Source: Lysinibacillus xylanilyticus
GTDB taxonomy: Bacteria; Bacillota; Bacilli; Bacillales_A; Planococcaceae
Reading direction: 5' to 3'
NCBI RefSeq assembly: GCF_001708185.1
Contig: NZ_MDDN01000024.1
Coordinates: 1 to 34,804, forward strand
DNA: 34,804 nt
In this document: one piece after another, positions 7,501 to 14,604 of the stretch
Position numbering within the stretch: position 1 is the stretch's first letter
How the letters are laid out: every line of letters begins with the position of its first letter
Program-made: the position numbers and the translations under genes
Notes under the pieces: model-generated
Told to the model about the DNA's origin: nothing
Databases searched by the model: none
What the model saw: the letters and a program-made list of their open reading frames with translations, nothing else

Positions 7501-8958
7501 CTACAAAATAGGTGTTAGTAAACGTGAAATTGATTCTTTAAATTTAATAAGTGAAGAACGATTTTGGTACATTTCCCAAGTTAATTCAGTACAATCGAAA
7601 ATATCCTTCTCAAACAGCTCGGCAAGCTGATGTGAAACCTTTGAGTCATAAATAAAGGCATTAACTTCGAAGTTTAAGCTGAAACTTCGCACATCAAGGT
7701 TTGCAGTTCCGACTGAAGATGCTTCATCGTCAATAATAATGGCTTTAGCATGGATAAAGCCCTTTTCATAAATATAAACTTTTGCTCCTGCATTCAATAA
7801 TTTTCCAACGTATGAGTAGGTAGCCCAATAAACAAACATATGATCAGGCTTATTTGGAATCATGATTCTTACATCAATGCCTGATAGCGTCGCAATTTTA
7901 ATAGCATCTAAAAAACTAACATCAGGAATAAAATATGGCGTTTGGATATAAATGTATTTTTTTGCCATGTTAATAAGCTTTAAATAACCAATTTTAATTT
8001 GTTCCCAGTCAGAATCGGGTCCACTTGAAACGATTTGTAAGCCCACATCGCCTTTTTGGGGAATGGCAGGGAAGTAACGATCTGAGTAACCCATTTTCTG
8101 TTGATCGGATGCTTGATTCCAATCAAGTAAAAAGCGTGTTTGTAATGGATGTACGGCACTACCCTCAATACGTAAATGTGTATCTCTCCAATAACCAAAC
8201 TTCTTCTGTAGCCCAAGATACTCATCTCCAACATTAAAGCCACCGATATAGCCAATACGGCCATCAATCACAACGATTTTTCGGTGATTTCTAAAATTTA
8301 AACGAGGATTAAGCAGTGGGAAAATGGATGGGAAAAATACTTCAACTTCACCACCTGCATTAAGTAATTCCTTGAAATGGCGTTTTTTAACATTACGTGA
8401 GCCCATTTCATCATACAAGAGCCGAACCTTTACTCCTTGCTTTGCTTTCTTAGTAAGTTTATCAACAATGCGTGTACCTAAATTATCTAGACGGAAAATA
8501 TAATATTGAATGTGAATATGATCCTTCGCTGCCTCGATATCTTTAAGAAGTTGCTCAAATTTATCAGCACCATCATCAAAAATTTCAATGTGGTTGTCTT
8601 GCGTTAACACCGCATTATTTGTTTTAAGATGCATATAAATCATTTCTTTATAGTTTTCCGCATTTTCGATACGAAACTCGAATGTATCATCTCGAATCGC
8701 TTCCGTCTGATAGCTAATGAGGCTATCAATCCCAATATCCTTGCGTCCTTCCCAACGGAACAAATGCTTTTTTCGTAGTTGTCGCCCGAGCAGTAAGTAT
8801 AAAACAAACCCACCTACTGGAATGAAAAATAATACGAGAATCCATGCCCATGTAGAAGTAGCATCTTTACGTTCTAAAAAAATTATGACCATTGCTGCTA
8901 AAATATTTATAAACATAATTAAAGGTATTGTATATCCAAAATCTGTAAAAATGCTCAT
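7501..8958 (-). CDS. cls: Cardiolipin synthase
   Basis: A 485-residue membrane enzyme that joins two phosphatidylglycerol molecules into cardiolipin and glycerol. Two N-terminal membrane helices (about 8-28 and 36-58) are followed by two phospholipase D domains. The HKD motifs are HRKIVVID (His225, Lys227, Asp232) and HAKAIIID (His403, Lys405, Asp410), each with the downstream GG/SS-N-hydroxyl signature (GYIGGFNVGDEY; SSVGTANLDVRSF). Length is typical of bacterial ClsA/ClsB. The ATG has AGGTG about seven bases upstream. It is transcribed alone, convergent with the carboxypeptidase gene. Confidence 0.95.
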   Translation of the reverse strand: MSIFTDFGYTIPLIMFINILAAMVIIFLERKDATSTWAWILVLFFIPVGGFVLYLLLGRQLRKKHLFRWEGRKDIGIDSLISYQTEAIRDDTFEFRIENAENYKEMIYMHLKTNNAVLTQDNHIEIFDDGADKFEQLLKDIEAAKDHIHIQYYIFRLDNLGTRIVDKLTKKAKQGVKVRLLYDEMGSRNVKKRHFKELLNAGGEVEVFFPSIFPLLNPRLNFRNHRKIVVIDGRIGYIGGFNVGDEYLGLQKKFGYWRDTHLRIEGSAVHPLQTRFLLDWNQASDQQKMGYSDRYFPAIPQKGDVGLQIVSSGPDSDWEQIKIGYLKLINMAKKYIYIQTPYFIPDVSFLDAIKIATLSGIDVRIMIPNKPDHMFVYWATYSYVGKLLNAGAKVYIYEKGFIHAKAIIIDDEASSVGTANLDVRSFSLNFEVNAFIYDSKVSHQLAELFEKDIFDCTELTWEMYQNRSSLIKFKESISRLLTPIL

Positions 8959-9051
8959 TCCTACACCTGCCTTAACTATATTTTTGCAATATATTTAGTA
9001 TAACTTACTTTATAGATGGAAAGAAGATATGAAATTTGTAATAAGCATTGA

Positions 9052-9090
9052 AAAGGATTACCTCGAAAACTAAGCGAGGTAATCCTTTTA
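9052..9090 (-). terminator. Intrinsic terminator overlapping the DUF1963 stop codon
   Basis: A perfect 14-bp stem AAAGGATTACCTCG (9052-9065) with 9075-9088 and a nine-base loop. The gene's TAA (9088-9090) touches the proximal arm. The minus-strand T-run is short (TTTT). Confidence 0.75.
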
Positions 9091-9879
9091 GTAATGCTCC
9101 CATTGAAACAAAATATCAGAGAAATCTTTTTGAAGTAGCTTATTACGATTGATGAAAAATTTCCCAACTCCACTATCTGCCCACATAATACCGATTTCAT
9201 CATGAGAATCGATTTGGAGCAATAGCACATCATATCGTTGGAGGAGTTGCGATTGGTGGCGAATATCTTCCTCTAAAAAATAGGCATAGCCACCAATTTT
9301 AGCTCCTGCTCCTAAAAAATATTGTAGATAAATCTCCTGTAAATCAACGTCTTCTTGTGGAGGGATTAAGTTTGGTAAATAGTATATCGCACGATAATCT
9401 AAAGCAGAAACAGGTTCTTGGATTGGTTGGAATTGTAAAGCTAACTCCTGATGTATAGGGAACCAATCATCTGCTGCTTGTGCTAAAAATTCCTGTCTTG
9501 GAACTTCCGCTTCGGAATTTATGGTAGGGTAAAAACGTATTTTATAAAATTGCTGGAAAATATCCTCATGATAATGATCAGCGTTCACGAAAATATTGGA
9601 TGAAATAAAAAATTGCAGAATCCCTTGAGATGGGAAATCCTTTAATGGTGGCATTTCTGCAAAGTTAATTTGAGCTAATAGCCGCATGGGCTCACCTGTA
9701 ATATCTTTCGGATATGCCTGGTAATAGGGTAAATAAGGTTCCCCAGCAAATTTACTTTCCGTTAACGTAGTTGAACGTTTGTATGGTGTGATAATCATCG
9801 CCGAAAGAAGTGTATCTTCAATTTCAAAACGAAACGATTCTAGCTCTTTGGGAAGTAAAAGATTTGTTGTTTTGTTCAT
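9088..9879 (-). CDS. DUF1963 (YwqG-like) protein
   Basis: A 263-residue soluble protein of the DUF1963 family, related to B. subtilis YwqG, whose molecular role is unknown. Typical blocks are SKFAGEPYLPYY (43-54), MRLLAQINFAEMP, GILQFFIS, KIGGYAYFLEEDIR and the C-terminal LLLQIDSHDEIGIMWADSGV followed by GKFFI. The ATG follows GGAGGG by five bases. It has its own terminator. Neighbours suggest no function: cls is downstream and an MFS gene upstream in the same direction, separated by about 100 bases. Confidence 0.8.
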   Translation of the reverse strand: MNKTTNLLLPKELESFRFEIEDTLLSAMIITPYKRSTTLTESKFAGEPYLPYYQAYPKDITGEPMRLLAQINFAEMPPLKDFPSQGILQFFISSNIFVNADHYHEDIFQQFYKIRFYPTINSEAEVPRQEFLAQAADDWFPIHQELALQFQPIQEPVSALDYRAIYYLPNLIPPQEDVDLQEIYLQYFLGAGAKIGGYAYFLEEDIRHQSQLLQRYDVLLLQIDSHDEIGIMWADSGVGKFFINRNKLLQKDFSDILFQWEHY

Positions 9880-9976
9880 ACAGGCCCTCCGATATTCCGC
9901 TTTAAGAAGTTAAATATTCCTTGAAGTGTACTATATACTTTAAATTACTATTAAGTAACGGCTTTTTATCCACAAA

Positions 9977-11137
9977 TTATTCAAGTCGTAAAGATTTTTT
10001 TGAAGCTTTATAAATAAAAATTAAACTTATTGAAACAACGGCTATTGCTGCCGAAGTATAGTAACCGATATTAGCTTGAACTGTAAATAACCATGTGAAA
10101 AATAGTGGACCAAGGATGCGCCCTAAATTATCCATAGAATAAGAAAGGCCTGCAGCAGTCCCATATTGGCCACCTGACTCTTTTGATGAAAGAGAAACGA
10201 CACATGTTCTAGCAAGTGCATTACCCGCTGTAAAGACACATAGGGCAAGGCCTGCCGTAAATAAGTTAGTTGTTAATGTGAATAAAAGCATACCGGTAGC
10301 TGTCAAAATTTGTGCACCTATTAACCAATTTATTTCGCTTCCGTTTTTAATGCGTCTTACAACGCCACCTTGAATAGCTGCATCTACAAAGCCGCTAAAC
10401 ATAAATAAATAACCAATTTGTAGTGGTGTAATTTGAATTTTTTCAATTTGGAACAACTGGAATGTAGCTTCTACTCCCGCCAGCATAAAAGTAACTAAAA
10501 ATGAGAACATAAATAAGTAACGTACACGGTATTGCAGCATTGTTCCAGCACCTTTTGGCACAATTGCACGTTTATTTGTATCTTTTCGTTTTTCAGGTTC
10601 TTTTAAGACGAAACTTGCATAAATAAATAATAGTGCAATTAGTATTGCTGAAGCGATAAATGGTAGTTGCAGGCTATAGTGTCCGAGCATACCACCAATT
10701 GCTGGACCGAAAATAAAACCAAGCCCGATGGACATGCCCATGAGACCCATGTATTTATTGCGATCCTCCTCACTCGACATATCACCTATAAAGCCTGTTA
10801 CAGCTGTATACAGTGCACCCGAGAATAAACCACCCACAACACGTGAGACATATAAAATGGCTAGATTATCTATAAATAATGAGAAAATAACAAAGCTTAG
10901 ACTAAAACCAACTAAGCCCATTAAAATTAGTTGCTTCCGTCCTACTTTATCGGATAGCATGCCCCAAAGTGGTGCAGTGAAGAAGCTTGCAAGTGAGTAC
11001 ACAGTTAGTAAACCACCAACGTGTATATCATTCCAGTTTTGTTGAACAACAACCTCTGGTAAGACAGGAATAATAATTCCAAATCCTAGATAGACGAGGA
11101 ATTGAACAGACATTAATAATAAAATGGCTTTTTTCAT
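9977..11137 (-). CDS. MFS multidrug/tetracycline-type efflux transporter
   Basis: A 386-residue DHA1-type proton antiporter with about 12 membrane helices. The motif A GMLSDKVGRKQ (59-69) and the helix 5 motif C region GLGFIFGPAIGGML (137-150) mark it as an exporter. This second motif is absent from symporters, so efflux is well supported while the substrate is not. AGGG lies before the ATG. It is likely monocistronic. The other MFS protein at 128-1270 differs clearly in sequence and is not a recent duplicate. Confidence 0.88.
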   Translation of the reverse strand: MKKAILLLMSVQFLVYLGFGIIIPVLPEVVVQQNWNDIHVGGLLTVYSLASFFTAPLWGMLSDKVGRKQLILMGLVGFSLSFVIFSLFIDNLAILYVSRVVGGLFSGALYTAVTGFIGDMSSEEDRNKYMGLMGMSIGLGFIFGPAIGGMLGHYSLQLPFIASAILIALLFIYASFVLKEPEKRKDTNKRAIVPKGAGTMLQYRVRYLFMFSFLVTFMLAGVEATFQLFQIEKIQITPLQIGYLFMFSGFVDAAIQGGVVRRIKNGSEINWLIGAQILTATGMLLFTLTTNLFTAGLALCVFTAGNALARTCVVSLSSKESGGQYGTAAGLSYSMDNLGRILGPLFFTWLFTVQANIGYYTSAAIAVVSISLIFIYKASKKSLRLE

Positions 11138-11249
11138 ACAGACCCTGCTTTCATACGATATTTTAGTATGTATATTCTACCTCTCTTGTTCTTGTTATTA
11201 CAAGGAGACGGAGAATAAAACACTTTTAATGCTTAATAATGGCTTACAT

Positions 11250-11340
11250 TTAACTTCTTTCAGCAAGTGTTTTTATGTAACGTAAGTGAAACGGCAGTTA
11301 CAAATGTCTTTTGTACCGAAGGCGTAGCGACAGGTACAGG
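11250..11340 (+). repeat. Dispersed repeat family A, copy with two hairpin units
   Basis: It opens with TTAACTTCTTTCAGCA (11250-11265), identical to 13226-13241 and to the palindrome at 14386. Two 25-base units follow at 11277-11301 (GTAAC...GTTAC) and 11313-11337 (GTACC...GGTAC), period 36. Each unit closes on itself through its 5-base ends. CTCCGGACGCAA beyond it (to about 11365) is also shared with the 14386 copy. Confidence 0.75.
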
Positions 11341-11685
11341 AGTCCTTAAAACCTCCGGACGCAAGGCAATATTGATAGTATAATGTATAAAAAAATGCAG
11401 ACTGTTAACACTGGAACTATATTGATGCTAAAAAAATAATGACGAATTCACAATCAATTCACCCATTTTTAATTTTTTGTATCGATTGTCGCATAGTGTA
11501 TTAACTTATTTCTGGGGTATATTACTAGAAGGTATATCGGTATTTGTAGGTTTGATTTTTGATATTTATGGTAAATAGTGAAAAGAAAAATTTTACATTG
11601 TAACAAAAATGAAAAATTTTAAAGCTGAGTTAAATGGTATGATAAGGGATGAATAATCTTGTCAGACATCATACACATGCAAAAA
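11341..11685. other. Non-coding stretch between repeat A and the small ECF-type gene
   Basis: About 345 bases, AT-rich. After the CTCCGGACGCAA tail of the repeat I see only short frames without ribosome binding sites. TATAATG at about 11380 lacks a paired -35. No gene is supported. Confidence 0.5.
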
Positions 11686-11711
11686 TGAAACTTTTTTGGA
11701 AATAAAACGTT
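11686..11711 (+). promoter_or_regulatory. ECF-sigma-type promoter (SigW/SigM/SigX class)
   Basis: TGAAAC (11686-11691), a spacer of exactly 16 bases rich in T/A, and CGTT (11708-11711). This is the -35/-10 form used by extracytoplasmic-function sigma factors in Bacillus. It lies about 33 bases before the ATG of the 45-residue gene. A CGTT rather than CGTA -10 leaves the particular sigma open. Confidence 0.6.
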
Positions 11712-11743
11712 TATAAAATCGAGGAAAGATTGAGGTGGAATGT

Positions 11744-11881
11744 ATGACAAAAGAAGTAGATTTGAAAAAGATTGTTTCGAATTTATCGAAGTTGGGTGTA
11801 ACAGCCACTGTAACAAAGTCTCGACTTGAACTTTTAAAAGTGCTAACACCACCAACACAAACTCCGCAAGTTCAAGCTTAA
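11744..11881 (+). CDS. 45-residue small protein behind an ECF-type promoter
   Basis: This frame codes for 45 residues and is easily missed because of its length. It starts MTKEVDLKKIVSNLSKLG and ends in a Pro/Thr/Gln tail (TPPTQTPQVQA). I do not recognise it. It is amphipathic rather than a membrane helix and carries no signal peptide or Cys/His motif. Support comes from its frame: an ECF-type promoter 33 bases upstream, GAGGTGG six bases before the ATG, and a strong terminator 15 bases after the stop. The gene forms a complete isolated unit. ECF control suggests an envelope-stress role, and the neighbour is rodA, but this is inference. Confidence 0.7.
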   Translation: MTKEVDLKKIVSNLSKLGVTATVTKSRLELLKVLTPPTQTPQVQA

Positions 11882-11895
11882 CTCGTTTACAAATG

Positions 11896-11932
11896 AAAAT
11901 GGGTAGTCTCAATTATAGAGACTACCCATTTT
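11896..11932. terminator. Bidirectional terminator between the small gene and rodA
   Basis: AATGGGTAGTCTC (11898-11910) pairs perfectly with GAGACTACCCATT (11918-11930) over a 7-base loop. T residues follow on the plus strand and A residues precede it, so it can stop both the 45-aa gene and the converging rodA. Confidence 0.9.
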
Positions 11933-11962
11933 CTATATCTATCATTCTACTTTAGGGACTAT

Positions 11963-13150
11963 TTAATCATCATCATCGTGAGTGGTAAACATGTAGGTAC
12001 GATAGTGGTAGCGCATGCTAAAAACAAGCCCTATGGCAAGTGCATTCCCCATTAATGAACTTCCTCCATAACTAATAAACGGTAGAGGAATACCTGTAAT
12101 AGGTAATAATTGAATAGTCATGCCGATATTTTCGAATACATGGAATGTAATCATGGCAATAATACCAGCACATACATATGTTGAGAATGGATCTTTCAAT
12201 AATAGTGTAGTTTTTGTTAAATGATAGATTAATAAAAAGAACATACAAATAACGAAACTAGCACCAACAAAACCCCATTCTTCTCCAATAACTGTGAAAA
12301 TAAAATCGGTATGACCTTCGGCAACGTAAACTTCACGACCTTTGAAACCCTTCCCGAAAATCTCACCTGAACCAATGGCATTTAGGGAAGTAATTAAATG
12401 GTACCCCTCACTAGAAGAATATGAATAGGGATCTAACCAAGAATAGATTCGAGCAAACTGATACGGTTTCAAGCCGAATGCTTGTTCTAAAAAATCCTGC
12501 ATATAGAGTGCCATCCATAAAAAAGTACCACCTACTGCAGCTCCACCTACAAAAATCGGTAAAATGATTTTCCATGATACCCCTGCTACAATAATGAGAG
12601 CAGCCGTAATGGCAAAGAATACAAGTGCTGAACCAAGGTCAGGTTGCTCCAAAATAAGAGCTAAAGGTACTGCCAGTGTGAGCGCCATTTTACCTAGCAA
12701 TAAAAAGTCCGTTTTTATTGATTTAAAAGGATGGACTTCGTGGTGCTTACTAATAAGTCGAGCAAGTGCTAAAATGTAAAAGGTTTTCATAAACTCAGAA
12801 GGCTGTATATTTCCAAGTGGTGTATGATACCAGCTTTTAGCACCATTAATTCTTTCACCGATTTGTCCTGTTCCTTCTGGCATGAAGATAAGTAGTACTA
12901 ATAAGGCGATGCCAAAACCGTACATATACCATGACATCTTTTTATATTGGTCAGGCTCGAAAAACATAACAATACTAATAATAACCGCGCCAATGACGTA
13001 CCATTGTAATTGTTTAGGGACAAAGTTTGTGCCATATTGACCTGATGTTTGCGCCGATGCAATGGCTAACAAACTTATGACTAAGAAGGTAAGAAGTATA
13101 AAAGCGAGCGTCCAGTCAAAACGACTCGCAAAATTTCGTTTATTTTCCAT
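11963..13150 (-). CDS. rodA: RodA/FtsW-family (SEDS) peptidoglycan glycosyltransferase
   Basis: A membrane protein of about 10 helices that polymerises lipid II into glycan strands, with a partner class B penicillin-binding protein. SEDS marks are NGAKSWYHTPLGNIQPSEFM (residues about 102-121), LEQPDLGSA, the extracellular loop SEGYHLITSLNAIGSGEIFG, and EGHTDFIFTVIGEEWGF with the essential Asp (about 282). FISYGGSS near the C-terminus is also conserved. The frame opens at a GTG (13159), but that GTG is inside the AGGTGG ribosome binding site; the ATG at 13150 is the better start (395 residues). RodA is a closer fit than FtsW because of length and the absence of division genes. It ends in an Asp-rich tail (HDDDD). 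Confidence 0.88.
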   Translation of the reverse strand: MENKRNFASRFDWTLAFILLTFLVISLLAIASAQTSGQYGTNFVPKQLQWYVIGAVIISIVMFFEPDQYKKMSWYMYGFGIALLVLLIFMPEGTGQIGERINGAKSWYHTPLGNIQPSEFMKTFYILALARLISKHHEVHPFKSIKTDFLLLGKMALTLAVPLALILEQPDLGSALVFFAITAALIIVAGVSWKIILPIFVGGAAVGGTFLWMALYMQDFLEQAFGLKPYQFARIYSWLDPYSYSSSEGYHLITSLNAIGSGEIFGKGFKGREVYVAEGHTDFIFTVIGEEWGFVGASFVICMFFLLIYHLTKTTLLLKDPFSTYVCAGIIAMITFHVFENIGMTIQLLPITGIPLPFISYGGSSLMGNALAIGLVFSMRYHYRTYMFTTHDDDD

Positions 13151-13225
13151 ACAAGCCACCTATATTAAAATAGTATTTCTGCACAAGTAAATTTAATATA
13201 AATTATTTCCGATTCAATTTTTAGT

Positions 13226-13310
13226 TTAACTTCTTTCAGCAGATAATTTTGTACCGAAAGCGTAGCGACAGGTACAGATAATTTTGTACCGAAAGTGCAA
13301 CGTCAGTTAC
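13226..13310 (+). repeat. Dispersed repeat family A, tandem-unit copy
   Basis: TTAACTTCTTTCAGCA (13226-13241), then two 25-base units at 13251-13275 and 13286-13310, period 35. The first (GTACC...GGTAC) is nearly identical to the unit at 11313-11337. The spacer AGATAATTTT precedes both units here, so this is a local tandem duplication of about 35 bases. The 492-base gap 13151-13642 otherwise contains a short hairpin (CATATGTG/CACATG near 13495-13512) and the promoter below. Confidence 0.75.
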
Positions 13311-13588
13311 AGAAGTCTCCCATCTCTATATGTGGGCATCTGCCGTAGATATGAGGCAAATATCAATTCCAAAGTTAGCGTGCCAACGAGAAGCTCGGTG
13401 CTTGCTTTCAAAGGGCTTGAAATTCACTTAGGTATTTGTAAAAAATGAATAGAATTATATTCTTTTAAATTTGCTCATTTAGAGTAGTTAACAACATATG
13501 TGCTTTCACATGTTTAACATTCATATTATAACGCAAAAAACACTTTTACGCCTGTGTATATTGTTGTGACGACAATTAGCAGAAAATG

Positions 13589-13618
13589 TTTCAAAAAAAT
13601 CAAATTTAGTCTTATAAT
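13589..13618 (+). promoter_or_regulatory. Weak sigma-A promoter of the 248-aa hypothetical gene
   Basis: A perfect TATAAT (13613-13618) with a poor -35 (TTTCAA, 18-base spacer). Transcription would start near 13625, past the first possible GTG (13622). This helps rule out that start. Confidence 0.45.
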
Positions 13619-13642
13619 GTAGTGAAGAATGGGGTGATGGTT

Positions 13643-14389
13643 GTGGCTAAAAAATTGAAGTCAGCTGAAGATTTTATGTATCATATTTATGTTCATATGA
13701 ATGATGTCGATAAATTTGTCATTTTTAGCGGGCTTAAATTCTCGCAATTTGTGGCTGCGCTTGAACCACTGCATCACTTACTGTTGTTAAAACATTCCTA
13801 TGAAGATGGTTCCTTTAATATGCATACACAGTTTGATTATATACCAGATGAGGAAGTACATCGGTTTGTAAAAAAAGCTGCTGAATCAAAAGAATTGTGT
13901 TGGGTAGACTTCATGGATGAGAAGAGGCTAGACCAACTAACGCCGATGGAACAAGGAGAATTGCTTTACATAAGTCATAAAAAGGAATCGATTACTTCAC
14001 CGTTTTTTAACAAATTACAAAATCGATTTGTTTACTATTCTTCAGACTTAGAGAAGATGACTAAAATTTATTTTCGTCATTTAAGTGATTCTGATTTACT
14101 TGTTGCCAATGTTTTTAACAGTTTAATTCGTGAGAAGGAACGTAGTACTGGTTTTTGGCGTCGGAAAGTAAAATCAAGTATTCCTTCTATTTCACCTGAA
14201 TTTTTGCGTGCTTATCGTTCTTTTGCTAAAGATGGGGCGCTGTTATCATTATATCGAATCGAAAAGCCTAAAGTAGCTTACGGTATCGAAATTCGTAACC
14301 TGTCAGAATATACCTTCCCTGATGAAGTATGGGATGATTTAAATACAATTTTGAAAAATGAGCACGATGAATTGATTTATATTATTTAA
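13643..14389 (+). CDS. Hypothetical protein, 248 residues
   Basis: I do not recognise this protein. It is soluble, mixed alpha/beta, with no signal peptide or clear motif. Notable segments are SAEDFMYHIYVHMNDVDKFV near the start, a basic FWRRKVKSS stretch in the middle, and an acidic C-terminus ending ELIYII. The frame is open from GTG 13622, but that codon lies at or before the expected transcription start. GGGGTGATGG lies just before the GTG at 13643, so I chose it; ATG 13637 is too close to that site. It is a single-gene unit. Its stop codon lies inside a 46-base perfect palindrome of repeat family A, and ddl follows after a terminator. Confidence 0.65.
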   Translation: MAKKLKSAEDFMYHIYVHMNDVDKFVIFSGLKFSQFVAALEPLHHLLLLKHSYEDGSFNMHTQFDYIPDEEVHRFVKKAAESKELCWVDFMDEKRLDQLTPMEQGELLYISHKKESITSPFFNKLQNRFVYYSSDLEKMTKIYFRHLSDSDLLVANVFNSLIREKERSTGFWRRKVKSSIPSISPEFLRAYRSFAKDGALLSLYRIEKPKVAYGIEIRNLSEYTFPDEVWDDLNTILKNEHDELIYII

Positions 14390-14431
14390 CTTCTTTCAGC
14401 AGGTGTCCAAAAACCTGCTGAAAGAAGTTAA
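14386..14431. repeat. Perfect 19-bp inverted repeat, family A without hairpin units
   Basis: TTAACTTCTTTCAGCAGGT (14386-14404) pairs without mismatch with 14413-14431 across an 8-base loop (GTCCAAAA). It contains the family A word and its complement. The TAA of the upstream gene (14387-14389) is part of it. No T-run follows, so it is not a classical terminator. It looks like a compact element with both ends of the family A repeat. Confidence 0.85.
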
Positions 14432-14442
14432 AGTTCGGACGC

Positions 14443-14496
14443 AATTATGCCGAGGCATAATTGATTCGTTCATTCTCATTTTGTACGTAGAATGAA
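14443..14496 (+). repeat. Two further hairpins downstream of the family A palindrome
   Basis: AATTATGCC/GGCATAATT (14443-14462; nine bases each side of GA) and TTCATTCT/AGAATGAA (14469-14476 with 14489-14496). The preceding TTCGGACGCAA word recurs, in altered form, after the 11250 and 5212 copies, so the first hairpin may be part of the same mobile or structured element. Confidence 0.5.
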
Positions 14497-14505
14497 TATA
14501 CACTC

Positions 14506-14538
14506 AAATCTCACCGTCAAAATTACGGTGAGATTTTT
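14506..14538 (+). terminator. Intrinsic terminator upstream of ddl
   Basis: A perfect 12-bp stem AAATCTCACCGT (14506-14517) with 14525-14536, a 7-base loop and a short T-run. It ends the transcript of the 248-aa gene; ddl must start from a promoter between here and 14605 or by read-through. Confidence 0.8.
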
Positions 14539-14604
14539 ATGTCATTAGTCAAGACGTTTCATGATAAACTAATAGTACTCAAGAAGTATGTGGAGGGCAC
14601 AAAA

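Noticed and set aside
7980..8267. Frames on both strands inside cls
   Set aside because: They are shadows of a clear HKD-motif enzyme.
11619..11912. 97-codon minus-strand frame
   Set aside because: It runs antisense through the 45-residue gene, its promoter and its terminator; the plus-strand unit has all the expression signals.
11250..14431. Family A repeats as a CRISPR array
   Set aside because: Units are hairpins with similar rather than unique spacers, only two per site, and there are no cas genes in the window.
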